DNA of 18,674 nt, taken from assembly GCA_964346395.1 (NCBI GenBank), contig CAYFUT010000050.1, positions 1 through 18,674 of the forward strand, read 5' to 3'. Within the stretch, counting starts at the first letter, position 1. Each line of letters opens with the position of its first letter. Under the pieces are notes generated by a model. It saw only the letters and a program-made list of their open reading frames with translations. It searched no databases and was not told where the DNA came from. Source of the stretch: CAYFUT01 sp964346395. Lineage in GTDB: Bacteria; Bacillota; Halanaerobiia; Halobacteroidales; Halobacteroidaceae. Below are positions 1-6,593 of this stretch, piece after piece. Both the position numbers and the translations under genes were made by a program.

Positions 1-2387
1 AAGAAATTTTAGTTTTAGATGGAGCAATGGGAACTGAATTACAGAAGCGTTCTTTACCGGTAGGTGACTGTCCAGAAGAATTAAATTTAACTAATCCAGC
101 CGGTATTAAAGAAATACATAAAGATTATGTTCAAGCCGGCAGTGATATTATTCAGACTAATACCTTCGGCGCCAACCGGTTAAAGTTAGCTGAATATGAT
201 TTAGCGGCGAAAACCGAAAAAATTAACCAGCAGGCTGCTCAGTTGGCCCGGGAAACAGCTGAAACAGATAAGTTTGTATCTGGTTCTATGGGGCCCACAG
301 GCCAACTTTTAGCACCGATGGGGGACTTGTCATTTAAAACGGCTTATCAGGCCTTTAGAGAACAAGCACAGGCACTAGAGGCCGGCGGAGTGGATATCAT
401 CAACATCGAAACAATGACCGATTTACAGGAAGCTCGAGCCGCTTTAATAGCAGTTAAAGAAAACACTTCTCTTCCTGTAATCTGCAATCTAACCTATGAC
501 GAACAGTTGAAAACCGTAACTGGTACCGACCCGATTACTGCCATTACTGTACTTACTTCTTTAGGAGCAGATGTTATTGGGGCCAACTGTAGTCTCGGGC
601 CCGAAAAGTTAGTAGAAGTAATGGAAATTATGGGCCAACATACAGATAAATTGCTTTGTGTTCAGCCCAATGCTGGATTACCTGAGTTAGATGAAGACGG
701 AAATACTATATTCCCGATGCAGGCAGAAAAAATGGCTAGTTATGTGCCTGACTTTATTCAAGCCGGGGTTAATATCATCGGCGGCTGCTGCGGCTCGGGA
801 CCAGAATATATTAAACAAACTGTTGAACAAGCAGCTAATTGGAAACCTGTCCCCCGCTCTCAAAAACAAATCACTGCTCTTGCCAGCCGAACCGAAGTAG
901 TGACTATTAGTGACAGCGGCCCGACCCGAATTATTGGCGAGCGAATTAATCCCAGCGGGCGGGAAAAATTATCGCAGCAGTTAAAAGAGGATAATTTAGA
1001 GCTTGTAGCTCAGGAAGCTGCTGAGCAGGTAGCAGCAGGTGCTGATATCCTGGATGTAAATGTAGGAGTTCCGGAATTAGATCAGGCAGTAGCAATGCAG
1101 TCAGCGCTGACTACCTTACAAGAAGTGACTTCCGTACCTGTATCTCTAGATTCTACTGATCCGGAAGTACTGGAAGCAGGTTTGCAGAGATTTGTCGGTA
1201 AGCCGCTGATTAATTCTGTAACTGGTGAGCAGGAAAGCATGGAGACCGTACTCCCCTTAGCCTGCAAATATGGAGCAGCAGTCTTAGGGCTTACTCTGGA
1301 TGAAGATGGAATTCCCGATACTGCTGAAGGCAGACTGCAGGTAGCAGAAAAAATTGTCCACCAGGCCGAAGAATACGGCCTCAATCGCCAGGATATTTTA
1401 ATTGACACCTTAGCTTTAGCTGCCAGTGCCCAACAGGAAACCGTTCAGGAAACCATGCGGGCCATTAAGCTAATTAAAGATAAATTAGGAGTTGCAACTG
1501 TGTTAGGAATTAGTAATGTTTCTTACGGCCTGCCGGTGCGAACCCAGGTTAATACAGCCTATTTAGCTATGGCTATTCAAGCCGGTTTAAATGCTCCCAT
1601 TATGGATCCTACAGAAGACAAAATGAAAGGTGCCCTGCTGGCCAGTGACCTTTTAGTTAATCGCGATCCGGATGCAGAACGGTATCTAGAGCATTACAGC
1701 AATGTAGAAAATAATCAAGCAGCCTCTGAACAGCCGACTGAAGAAACTTCCTCATTAACTGATCCGTTAGCTATCATAGAACAACAGGTGATTAACGGTG
1801 ATAAAGAAAATATTGAACAGCAAATTGAATCAGCTCTCCATCAATACCAACCAATGGAGATAATTAACCAGGGATTAATTCCGGGGATCGAAGAAGTAGG
1901 CACTAGATATGATGAAGGAACTTATTTCCTCCCCCAGTTGATGCAGGGTGCAGAAGCAATGCAAAAATCCTTTAGCCGGTTGAAACCACTTATCGCTGCT
2001 CAGGGAGAAGTGGAATCTCCTGGTCGGGTTTTACTGGCTACTGTTAAAGGAGATATTCACGACATCGGAAAGAATATTGTTAAAGTTATGTTTGAAAATA
2101 AAGGATTTGTAGTAATTGACCTAGGAAAAGATGTTCCCAATCAAGAAATAATTAATCAGGTTCAAGAACAAAAAATTGATCTGGTCGGCCTCAGTGCCCT
2201 GATGACAACTACCATGCCCCGGATGGAAGAAGTTACTACTGCTATTAAGGAAATTGATCCTGACTGCCAAGTTTTACTCGGCGGAGCAGTAGTAACTGAA
2301 GAATACGCAGCTAATATAGGGGCTGACGGATATGCTGCCAATGCAGTAAAAGCGGTAGCTAAGGCAGAACAATTACTTAGTAGCTAA
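1..2387 (+). CDS. metH: Cobalamin-dependent methionine synthase (5'-partial, no reactivation domain)
   Basis: Transfers a methyl group from methyl-tetrahydrofolate through enzyme-bound cobalamin to homocysteine, giving methionine in the cytoplasm. The gene is cut by the window start: the reading frame is open from base 3 and the first ATG (27) lies inside the family motif DGAMGTELQ, so it is not the start codon. Domains in order: homocysteine-binding barrel, with zinc ligands in GANCS (Cys codon 588) and GGCCG (786-791); pterin-binding barrel starting at RIIGERINPSG (about 930); helical cobalamin cap (about 1780-2010); and cobalamin-binding Rossmann domain with DxHxxG (D 2052, H 2058, G 2067), whose His ligates cobalt. 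The protein then stops, so the C-terminal AdoMet reactivation domain of E. coli MetH is absent, as in the roughly 770-aa Thermotoga-type enzymes. metF follows 66 bp downstream, supporting the role. Confidence 0.95.
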   Translation, partial: EILVLDGAMGTELQKRSLPVGDCPEELNLTNPAGIKEIHKDYVQAGSDIIQTNTFGANRLKLAEYDLAAKTEKINQQAAQLARETAETDKFVSGSMGPTGQLLAPMGDLSFKTAYQAFREQAQALEAGGVDIINIETMTDLQEARAALIAVKENTSLPVICNLTYDEQLKTVTGTDPITAITVLTSLGADVIGANCSLGPEKLVEVMEIMGQHTDKLLCVQPNAGLPELDEDGNTIFPMQAEKMASYVPDFIQAGVNIIGGCCGSGPEYIKQTVEQAANWKPVPRSQKQITALASRTEVVTISDSGPTRIIGERINPSGREKLSQQLKEDNLELVAQEAAEQVAAGADILDVNVGVPELDQAVAMQSALTTLQEVTSVPVSLDSTDPEVLEAGLQRFVGKPLINSVTGEQESMETVLPLACKYGAAVLGLTLDEDGIPDTAEGRLQVAEKIVHQAEEYGLNRQDILIDTLALAASAQQETVQETMRAIKLIKDKLGVATVLGISNVSYGLPVRTQVNTAYLAMAIQAGLNAPIMDPTEDKMKGALLASDLLVNRDPDAERYLEHYSNVENNQAASEQPTEETSSLTDPLAIIEQQVINGDKENIEQQIESALHQYQPMEIINQGLIPGIEEVGTRYDEGTYFLPQLMQGAEAMQKSFSRLKPLIAAQGEVESPGRVLLATVKGDIHDIGKNIVKVMFENKGFVVIDLGKDVPNQEIINQVQEQKIDLVGLSALMTTTMPRMEEVTTAIKEIDPDCQVLLGGAVVTEEYAANIGADGYAANAVKAVAKAEQLLSS

Positions 2388-2453
2388 TCGTTCATCAACA
2401 AATTCTATTTTTAAACTCATACTCAATCATAAGTCGAGAAGGGAGTAGATAAC

Positions 2454-3314
2454 ATGAAATTTCGCGAGAAATTAAATACTAAAAATTTTATTATTTCTGC
2501 TGAAATTACACCGCCGAAAGGAACCAACTGTGAAGCTATGCTGGATATTGCCCGGAAAGTAAAACCAGAAGTAGATGCTGTCAATATAACCGATTCCCCA
2601 ATGGCAACGATGAAGATGAGTTCTCTCATGGCAGCTCATATTATTCAGACCGAGGTAGAATTAGAAACCATCCCCCACCTTACTTGCCGCGATAAAAATA
2701 TTATTGCTCTACAGGGTGATATTCTAGGAGCTGCTAAGCTGGGAATTAATAATGTGTTAGCCTTAACTGGTGATGACCCTGCTGCTGGCGATCACCCGCA
2801 AGCTACTGCTGTCTTTGATACTGATTCTGTAGGGTTAATTTCTGCTTTACATAATTTAAATCAAGGTGTTGACTATAACGGCAATCAACTAACAGGTTCT
2901 AGCAACTTAACTATCGGTGCTGCTGCTAACCTAGGAGCTGAAGATTTAGATGAAGAAATTGAGCGATTAAGTTCTAAAGTAGAAGCCGGCGTCGATTTCA
3001 TTCAAACTCAACCTGCTTACGATTTAGAATTAGTAAAAGAATTTTTAGCTAAAACTGATCATTTAGACGTACCTATTCTATTTGGCATTTTACCTCTTAC
3101 CAGTTACGGGATGGCTGAATATTTAGATCAAAATGTCCCGGGAGTAGAAATTCCTCCTGCTTTACTAAAAAGAATGAAGGGTCAAGAAGCAGCTGAAGGT
3201 ATAAAAATTGCCAGTGAATTCCTCACTAAAGCTCACTCTTTAATTGACGGAATTCATATTATGTCTCCCAATCGGTCAGATATTTTATTGGATATTCTGT
3301 CGGCTATAACTTAA
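2454..3314 (+). CDS. metF: Methylenetetrahydrofolate reductase
   Basis: Reduces 5,10-methylene-tetrahydrofolate to 5-methyl-tetrahydrofolate, the methyl donor used by the MetH encoded just upstream. The 286-aa length is normal for the bacterial single-domain FAD-type enzyme. Visible family motifs are the N-terminal ISAEITPPKG, carrying the catalytic-type Glu; the flavin/folate loop ALTGDDPAAGDHP near residues 98-110; and the FIQTQPAYD segment near residue 180, which matches the FITQ motif of the family. The ATG at 2454 is preceded by gaagggag (2438-2445) at normal spacing. The metH-metF gap is short with no obvious terminator, so they are probably one transcript. Because the window starts inside metH, any SAM or cobalamin riboswitch control upstream cannot be seen. 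The electron donor (NADH or ferredoxin) cannot be decided from the sequence. Confidence 0.95.
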   Translation: MKFREKLNTKNFIISAEITPPKGTNCEAMLDIARKVKPEVDAVNITDSPMATMKMSSLMAAHIIQTEVELETIPHLTCRDKNIIALQGDILGAAKLGINNVLALTGDDPAAGDHPQATAVFDTDSVGLISALHNLNQGVDYNGNQLTGSSNLTIGAAANLGAEDLDEEIERLSSKVEAGVDFIQTQPAYDLELVKEFLAKTDHLDVPILFGILPLTSYGMAEYLDQNVPGVEIPPALLKRMKGQEAAEGIKIASEFLTKAHSLIDGIHIMSPNRSDILLDILSAIT

Positions 3315-3401
3315 TGAAGTTAGTGTGAAGTCCTTTAAACTTCAAGATGATTTTTTAAAACTGGATAATTGTAATGGCTGACTCAGACTCAGTTTCAAAC
3401 T

Positions 3402-3424
3402 AAGCCGCCTAACGGCGGCTTTAT
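3402..3424 (+). terminator. Hairpin terminator downstream of metF
   Basis: A perfect 8-bp stem, aagccgcc (3402-3409) with ggcggctt (3414-3421), closes a 4-base loop. The T-tract is short and interrupted. It is 88 bp after the metF stop. A weaker hairpin (tgaagt 3326-3331 / acttca 3339-3344, then a T6 run at 3351-3356) lies closer to the gene and could act first. Confidence 0.6.
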
Positions 3425-3518
3425 TATCGTTTAGCAAATTATATTTTTCTTCATTTAGGGATAACTTCTATGAATTTGACTTTATGGTTGACTCAATCTC
3501 AACCTTAATCTCAAACTG

Positions 3519-3540
3519 AGCAGCCGATGGGCTGCTTTTT
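3519..3540 (+). terminator. Second hairpin terminator in the metF-patatin gap
   Basis: A 7-bp stem, agcagcc (3519-3525) with ggctgct (3530-3536), loop gatg, followed by an uninterrupted T run and aattt. It has the classic shape of a Rho-independent terminator and insulates the patatin gene from metF. Confidence 0.65.
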
Positions 3541-3605
3541 AATTTGGCTGCACTTCTCTTCTGCTGAAAGAATATAGTAGTTAATAAAACAACAGGAGGG
3601 AAACA

Positions 3606-4496
3606 ATGAACAAGTACCGCATACTTGCCTTAGACGGCGGAGGTATCAGAGGGGCTTTAACAGTTAATCTGCTGGCTCGACTAAAAAATAAATATCCACC
3701 TTTAATCTGCAATACAGATTTGTTGGCAGGAACTTCTACGGGAGGTTTTATTGCTTTAGGGTTAGCTGATCAGCAGCCTATTAAACGGCTGCTGGACTTA
3801 TATACAGTTAAGAATCTACAGTCAGTCTTCAATCCAGATTATATAAATCTAATTCGACCCCGCTATGACCGAGCCGGATTGAAGACTGTACTGCAGACAG
3901 TCTTTCCGCCGCAAAAGAAATTACAACAACTAAGTAAGCAAGTTGTAGTTCCTGCTTTGCGAGTAGTTGGCCCTAAAAACTGGCAAACTGTATTTTTTAA
4001 TAATTTTAAAAATTCATCCACAAGAAAAAAATCTATTTTAGAAGTAGCTCTCGCCACCAGTGCGGCCCCTACTTACTTTCCAAGTTATCAGCAGTATATT
4101 GATGGGGGACTCGCTGCTAATAATCCCAGTTTAGCAGCTTTAAGTTTAGCTAAAAATAAATTATCTCTTCCCCTATCTAAGATTCGTTTATTTTCAATCG
4201 GCACCGGCTTAAAACCAAATAAAATTGATAACTCAAATGATTGGGGAATTTTACAATGGGCAGTTAATCCTAATCCTCCACCTCAATTCCCATTACTGAA
4301 TCTATTTACCGAAGGTAATAAAGAAACCACCGCTCAAATTAGCCAATATTTGCTGGAAAACCACTCCTATCGCCTTAATCCTCCCTTGCCTTGTTGTATA
4401 TCACTGGATGAATACGAAAAAATACCTGATTTAATAAAATTAGCTCATAGCTGCAATTTACAGCCAGCTATAAATTGGCTGCAGAATAACTGGTAG
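3606..4496 (+). CDS. Patatin-like phospholipase
   Basis: A Ser-Asp dyad acyl hydrolase of the patatin family (296 aa), expected to cleave acyl chains from membrane lipids; the actual substrate is unknown. Three family signatures are intact: the oxyanion-hole motif DGGGIRG (residues 10-16), the nucleophile elbow GTSTGG (Ser44), and the catalytic DGG (Asp166) in YIDGGLAANNP. There is no signal peptide or transmembrane helix, so it is likely cytoplasmic or peripheral on the inner membrane. The ATG follows a strong aggaggg (3594-3600). It shares its strand with the cis-prenyltransferase gene 79 bp downstream. Patatins serve as effectors in CBASS defence, but no cyclic-nucleotide synthase or Cap gene is nearby, so a lipid-turnover role is the simpler reading. 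Confidence 0.88.
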   Translation: MNKYRILALDGGGIRGALTVNLLARLKNKYPPLICNTDLLAGTSTGGFIALGLADQQPIKRLLDLYTVKNLQSVFNPDYINLIRPRYDRAGLKTVLQTVFPPQKKLQQLSKQVVVPALRVVGPKNWQTVFFNNFKNSSTRKKSILEVALATSAAPTYFPSYQQYIDGGLAANNPSLAALSLAKNKLSLPLSKIRLFSIGTGLKPNKIDNSNDWGILQWAVNPNPPPQFPLLNLFTEGNKETTAQISQYLLENHSYRLNPPLPCCISLDEYEKIPDLIKLAHSCNLQPAINWLQNNW

Positions 4497-4575
4497 CTTG
4501 GCAGTAATTTGTTAGAATAACAAAATTAGTTTTCGGATATACTAAGTTTAAAGTATATATGGAGGTGAAAAGTAA

Positions 4576-5223
4576 ATGAGGGTTCCGGAACATATTGGTA
4601 TTATTCCTGATGGTAATCGTAGATGGGCTGAGAACAATAATTTACACAAAAAAGAAGGTTACCTCTACGGTTTAAGCCCGGGACTGGAAGTTGTTGAGTT
4701 GGCCCGGGAGAAAGGTGTGAAAGAACTAACTTTCTATGGCTTTACTATGGATAATACTAAACGTCCTTCTGAACAGCGGGAAGCATTCACTAAAGCCTGC
4801 GTTAAAGCTGTCAATCTAATAGCCACTAAGAATGTTTCGTTATTAGTAGTTGGTAATACTGACTCTCCTATGTTCCCCGAAAAATTATTACCCTATACTG
4901 AAGAAAGAATTGATTTTGGCTCTGGGGATATAAAAATTAACCTTCTTGTTAATTACGGCTGGCACTGGGATTTAAGAAATGTAGACCAGTTAAATAAAAA
5001 ATCTAAACAGGCAGTAATTAATGCTCTGCAATCTAGTCAAATTTCACGGATTGATTTGATTATTAGATGGGGCAATCGAAGGAGATTAAGTGGGTTTTTA
5101 CCAGCCCAATCAGTTTATGCTGATATTTATGTAGTTGATGACTACTGGCCGAACTTTAAATCTGAACACTTTCATCAGGCGCTCGAATGGTATGACCAAC
5201 AAGATATTACCTTGGGGGGGTGA
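4576..5223 (+). CDS. Divergent cis-prenyltransferase (UPP synthase-like)
   Basis: Belongs to the undecaprenyl diphosphate synthase fold family, which condenses isopentenyl diphosphate into cis-polyprenyl diphosphates. The catalytic segment GIIPDGNRRWA (Asp12) is intact, as are FTMDNTKRP (50s), NYG-WD (126-132) and the region V arginines and serine R164, R170 and S172. Differences from typical UppS are clear: 215 aa rather than about 240-260; the usual SGE/GGE between the two arginines is WGNRR (position of E. coli Glu198 is Arg168); the metal-contact Glu213 equivalent is Asp183; and the GHxxG loop reads GYLYG. These suggest a paralogue with altered chain length or substrate, not the housekeeping enzyme. 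It starts behind a near-perfect ggaggtga (4561-4568). No rseP, cdsA or frr neighbours are present, unlike a housekeeping uppS locus. Confidence 0.82.
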   Translation: MRVPEHIGIIPDGNRRWAENNNLHKKEGYLYGLSPGLEVVELAREKGVKELTFYGFTMDNTKRPSEQREAFTKACVKAVNLIATKNVSLLVVGNTDSPMFPEKLLPYTEERIDFGSGDIKINLLVNYGWHWDLRNVDQLNKKSKQAVINALQSSQISRIDLIIRWGNRRRLSGFLPAQSVYADIYVVDDYWPNFKSEHFHQALEWYDQQDITLGG

Positions 5224-5248
5224 GACAGTTTACAGTATACAGTCATAA

Positions 5249-5442
5249 GCGTTAACTTAAACCAAATTTTAGTAATTTAAAGTGGAGCATTAACAATATT
5301 AAGTTTGAGGTTGAGATTGAGGCTAAGCAACCGTTACAACTAATGGTTATAATGATTTACTCAATCTTAAACTCAACCTCAAACTCAATGTATTATATCT
5401 ATAAAAACAAACTAATTGGAAAAATATACATTAAGTTAACGC
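5249..5442. mobile_element. MITE-like palindromic element, complete copy
   Basis: A 194-bp AT-rich non-coding unit bounded by perfect 12-bp inverted ends, gcgttaacttaa (5249-5260) and ttaagttaacgc (5431-5442). Inside, a GAGGTTGAGATTGAG-rich left arm (5301-5322) is mirrored by a CTCAATCTTAAACTCAACC-rich right arm (5359-5389), with a central hairpin (5329-5336 / 5341-5348, loop caac). The whole unit could fold as one long imperfect hairpin. The 6-mer cataag occurs on both sides (5244-5249 and 5444-5449) and may be a target duplication, although it overlaps the left end. It starts 26 bp after the prenyltransferase stop codon. A second copy, 82/86 identical over the visible part, begins at 18589. 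No transposase is encoded, so mobilisation would be in trans. Confidence 0.7.
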
Positions 5443-5444
5443 AC

Positions 5445-5501
5445 ATAAGTTTGCAGTTAACAGTGGATAAAAGTTTTAGCTGCTGTTAACTGTAAACTTA
5501 T
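5445..5501. repeat. 57-bp hairpin repeat next to the MITE-like element
   Basis: A 19-bp stem, ataagtttgcagttaacag (5445-5463) with ctgttaactgtaaacttat (5483-5501), broken only by one G-U pair, around a 19-base loop and followed by a T-rich stretch. A third related half-copy, agtttacagtatacag (5227-5242), lies on the other side of the MITE-like element, as if that element had landed inside an older palindromic repeat. It could also end transcription of the upstream prenyltransferase gene. The rest of 5224-5698 has no gene. Confidence 0.5.
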
Positions 5502-5570
5502 AAATTTTTATTTTTATATCTTTCATTAATGAATGATCATCAGTTATAATAATATTTTTTTGGAAAACAA

Positions 5571-5662
5571 GAATACAAAATCATAAAATTGTTAATACTA
5601 GATAGTTAAATTAGATAATAAAAAACTTAACTCGTATCAAAATTTCCACACCAGAAATAATA
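5571..5662 (+). promoter_or_regulatory. Candidate sigma-G/F type promoters for the spore protein gene
   Basis: Two sequences resemble the forespore consensus (GHATR, spacer 17-18, CATnnTA). The distal one is GAATA (5571-5575), 18 bp, AATACTA (5594-5600). The proximal one is GTATC (5634-5638), 17 bp, AATAATA (5656-5662), leaving a leader of about 30 bases, which is more usual for this gene class. The match was made by eye; only one of them, or neither, may be real. Confidence 0.35.
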
Positions 5663-5698
5663 GTAATGAAGATAATATAGAAAGGAGGTACCAACCAA

Positions 5699-5914
5699 AT
5701 GAGTATCCGCAGTAACAATAATCAACTATTAAATCCTCAAGCTGTGCAGGCAATGGATAAATTTAAATTAGAAACTGCAGAGGAATTAAATATTTCCGAA
5801 GATTATAAGTCTGGCTATTGGGGGAATTTGACTTCGCGAGAATGTGGCTCAGTAGGCGGTGAAATGGTAAAAAAGATGATTGCTGATTATGAAAATAATC
5901 TGACTCAACAATAA
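5699..5914 (+). CDS. Alpha/beta-type small acid-soluble spore protein
   Basis: A 71-aa protein that coats DNA in the dormant spore core, protecting it from UV and chemical damage, and is degraded at germination. The family core is clear: AMDKFKLETAEEL (residues 18-30) corresponds to the helix containing the germination protease site (cleavage expected after Glu25), and YWGNLTSRECGSVGGEMV (40-57) matches the second conserved helix-turn block of clostridial members. Length and the Asn/Gln-rich ends are typical. The start is fixed by aaaggagg (5681-5688). It is monocistronic, between candidate forespore promoters and a strong terminator. It is direct evidence that the host lineage forms endospores. 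Confidence 0.93.
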   Translation: MSIRSNNNQLLNPQAVQAMDKFKLETAEELNISEDYKSGYWGNLTSRECGSVGGEMVKKMIADYENNLTQQ

Positions 5915-5948
5915 TTCCCCTCCCCACCTGGGTAGCTCTAAAATATTA

Positions 5949-5976
5949 AAAGCCCTGGTTTTTTAACCAGGGCTTT
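5949..5976. terminator. Bidirectional terminator between the spore gene and the 92-aa gene
   Basis: A perfect 12-bp stem, aaagccctggtt (5949-5960) with aaccagggcttt (5965-5976), around a tttt loop, with T-rich tails on both strands. It lies between convergent genes and probably serves both. Confidence 0.85.
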
Positions 5977-5979
5977 ATC

Positions 5980-6258
5980 TTAATCCTTAGGAGACTTGTG
6001 CCATAACTTCAAAAGAGGGCTAATAATTTTCTTTTTTATTGAAGTAGTATTCTGGTTTGCTTCTTCCTCCACAACCTTATTAGCCTGTAATTTCTGTAAT
6101 GCTTTTAAATACGGCGACTCACATCTTATTTCTTCTTTTTTATCAACTATGCGAGGAGTTGTTAGTTGTAAATTTTGTAGAGTTGTTAAAAAATTGTTTT
6201 TATTATTAAGTGGTAAATTCTTAATCGAAATCGTCATAAACTGGCGTTGATAGTTCAT
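5980..6258 (-). CDS. Hypothetical protein, 92 aa
   Basis: I do not recognise this protein. It is basic and Asn/Gln/Lys-rich, with no membrane segment, signal peptide or cysteine pattern; its single Cys is near residue 46. A possible amphipathic stretch (ESPYLKALQKLQANKVV, about residues 47-63) precedes a low-complexity EEEANQNTTS linker and a basic tail. It is judged a real gene because ATG 6258 is preceded by a strong aaggaggggg (6263-6273), a candidate sigma-A promoter lies at 6283-6311, and a good terminator follows its stop. An overlapping 84-codon frame on the other strand (5996-6250) has no ribosome binding site and is probably antisense noise. With its neighbour being a spore gene, a sporulation role is possible but unsupported. 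Confidence 0.6.
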   Translation of the reverse strand: MNYQRQFMTISIKNLPLNNKNNFLTTLQNLQLTTPRIVDKKEEIRCESPYLKALQKLQANKVVEEEANQNTTSIKKKIISPLLKLWHKSPKD

Positions 6259-6282
6259 CTGCCCCCCTCCTTTCTTACCGCT

Positions 6283-6311
6283 ATTTTATCAGTATTTTTA
6301 ATCAGCTACAA
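6283..6311 (-). promoter_or_regulatory. Candidate sigma-A promoter of the 92-aa gene
   Basis: On the minus strand TTGTAG (6306-6311), a 17-bp spacer, and TAAAAT (6283-6288) lie just before the ribosome binding site at 6263-6273. The -10 box is good and the -35 is weak. Confidence 0.45.
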
Positions 6312-6352
6312 AAGTAATTGCTGGTAGAAATAAAACTATTATCAATTATACG

Positions 6353-6593
6353 TTAGTTTCTCTTTTTTTCTGCTATTAATCCAGCAATCATTACTCCATC
6401 TTTAAGGAACCAAAAAGGGAGGTGCATAAGCTAAATCTAAATCTATTAGCTCTTCTGCTTTCATTTGATTGTAAATAACAGTAACTAATACATCAATTCG
6501 TTTATCAACTCCGTCTTTTCCTACTATCTGTCCTCCTAGAATTCTCCCGTTAGCTTTATTAACTACTAATTTTATGATAATCAGGATAATAAT
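6353..6593 (-). pseudogene. C-terminal remnant of an NADH oxidase / CoA-disulfide reductase-type flavoprotein
   Basis: Reading the minus strand from 6572, the frame gives KLVVNKANGRILGGQIVG, then KDGVDKRIDVLVTVIYNQM, then KAEELIDLDLAYAPPF. This is the classic dimerisation-domain signature of the pyridine nucleotide-disulfide oxidoreductases of the NADH oxidase / CoA-disulfide reductase group. The frame then hits a stop at 6402-6404, but moving one base at the T-run (6412-6416) restores the family ending, KDGVMIAGLIAEKKRN, up to a stop at 6353-6355. All N-terminal and central parts (FAD- and NAD-binding, active Cys) are missing, roughly 370 residues. So it is a truncated and frameshifted dead gene. 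Its 5' edge abuts, in the same frame, the stop codon of the cysteine-rich gene at 6594. Confidence 0.8.

Larger units (their letters stand above)
3373..3540 (+). repeat. Two diverged tandem 3'-UTR repeats rich in CTCAA/TCAAACT
   Basis: Two related stretches lie about 110 bp apart: 3373-3422 and 3483-3540. Both read tatgg/aatgg, then Y-TGACTCA, a run of CTCA/CTCAA words, TCAAACT, and then an AGC-GC hairpin with a T-rich tail. The second copy has about 10 extra bases in the CTCAA section. Similar CTCAA-rich words occur inside the MITE-like element at 5359-5389, so these may be one decaying repeat family. The stretch 3315-3605 contains no plausible gene. Confidence 0.55.

Noticed and set aside
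27..29. ATG at 27 as the metH start codon
   Set aside because: The frame is open upstream and reads EILVLDGA before it, the conserved N-terminal family motif, so this Met is internal.
3606..4496. Patatin as a CBASS (CapV-type) defence effector
   Set aside because: No CD-NTase, Cap2/Cap3 or other defence gene is in the neighbourhood; the partners are a prenyltransferase and repeats.
5301..5389. CTCAA/TTGAG words as a CRISPR or tandem repeat array
   Set aside because: The units are short, degenerate and mirrored, with no spacers of constant length and no cas genes.
5996..6250. 84-codon plus-strand frame with a hydrophobic N-terminal half
   Set aside because: No ribosome binding site; it is the antisense of the 92-aa gene, which has a strong one plus a promoter.
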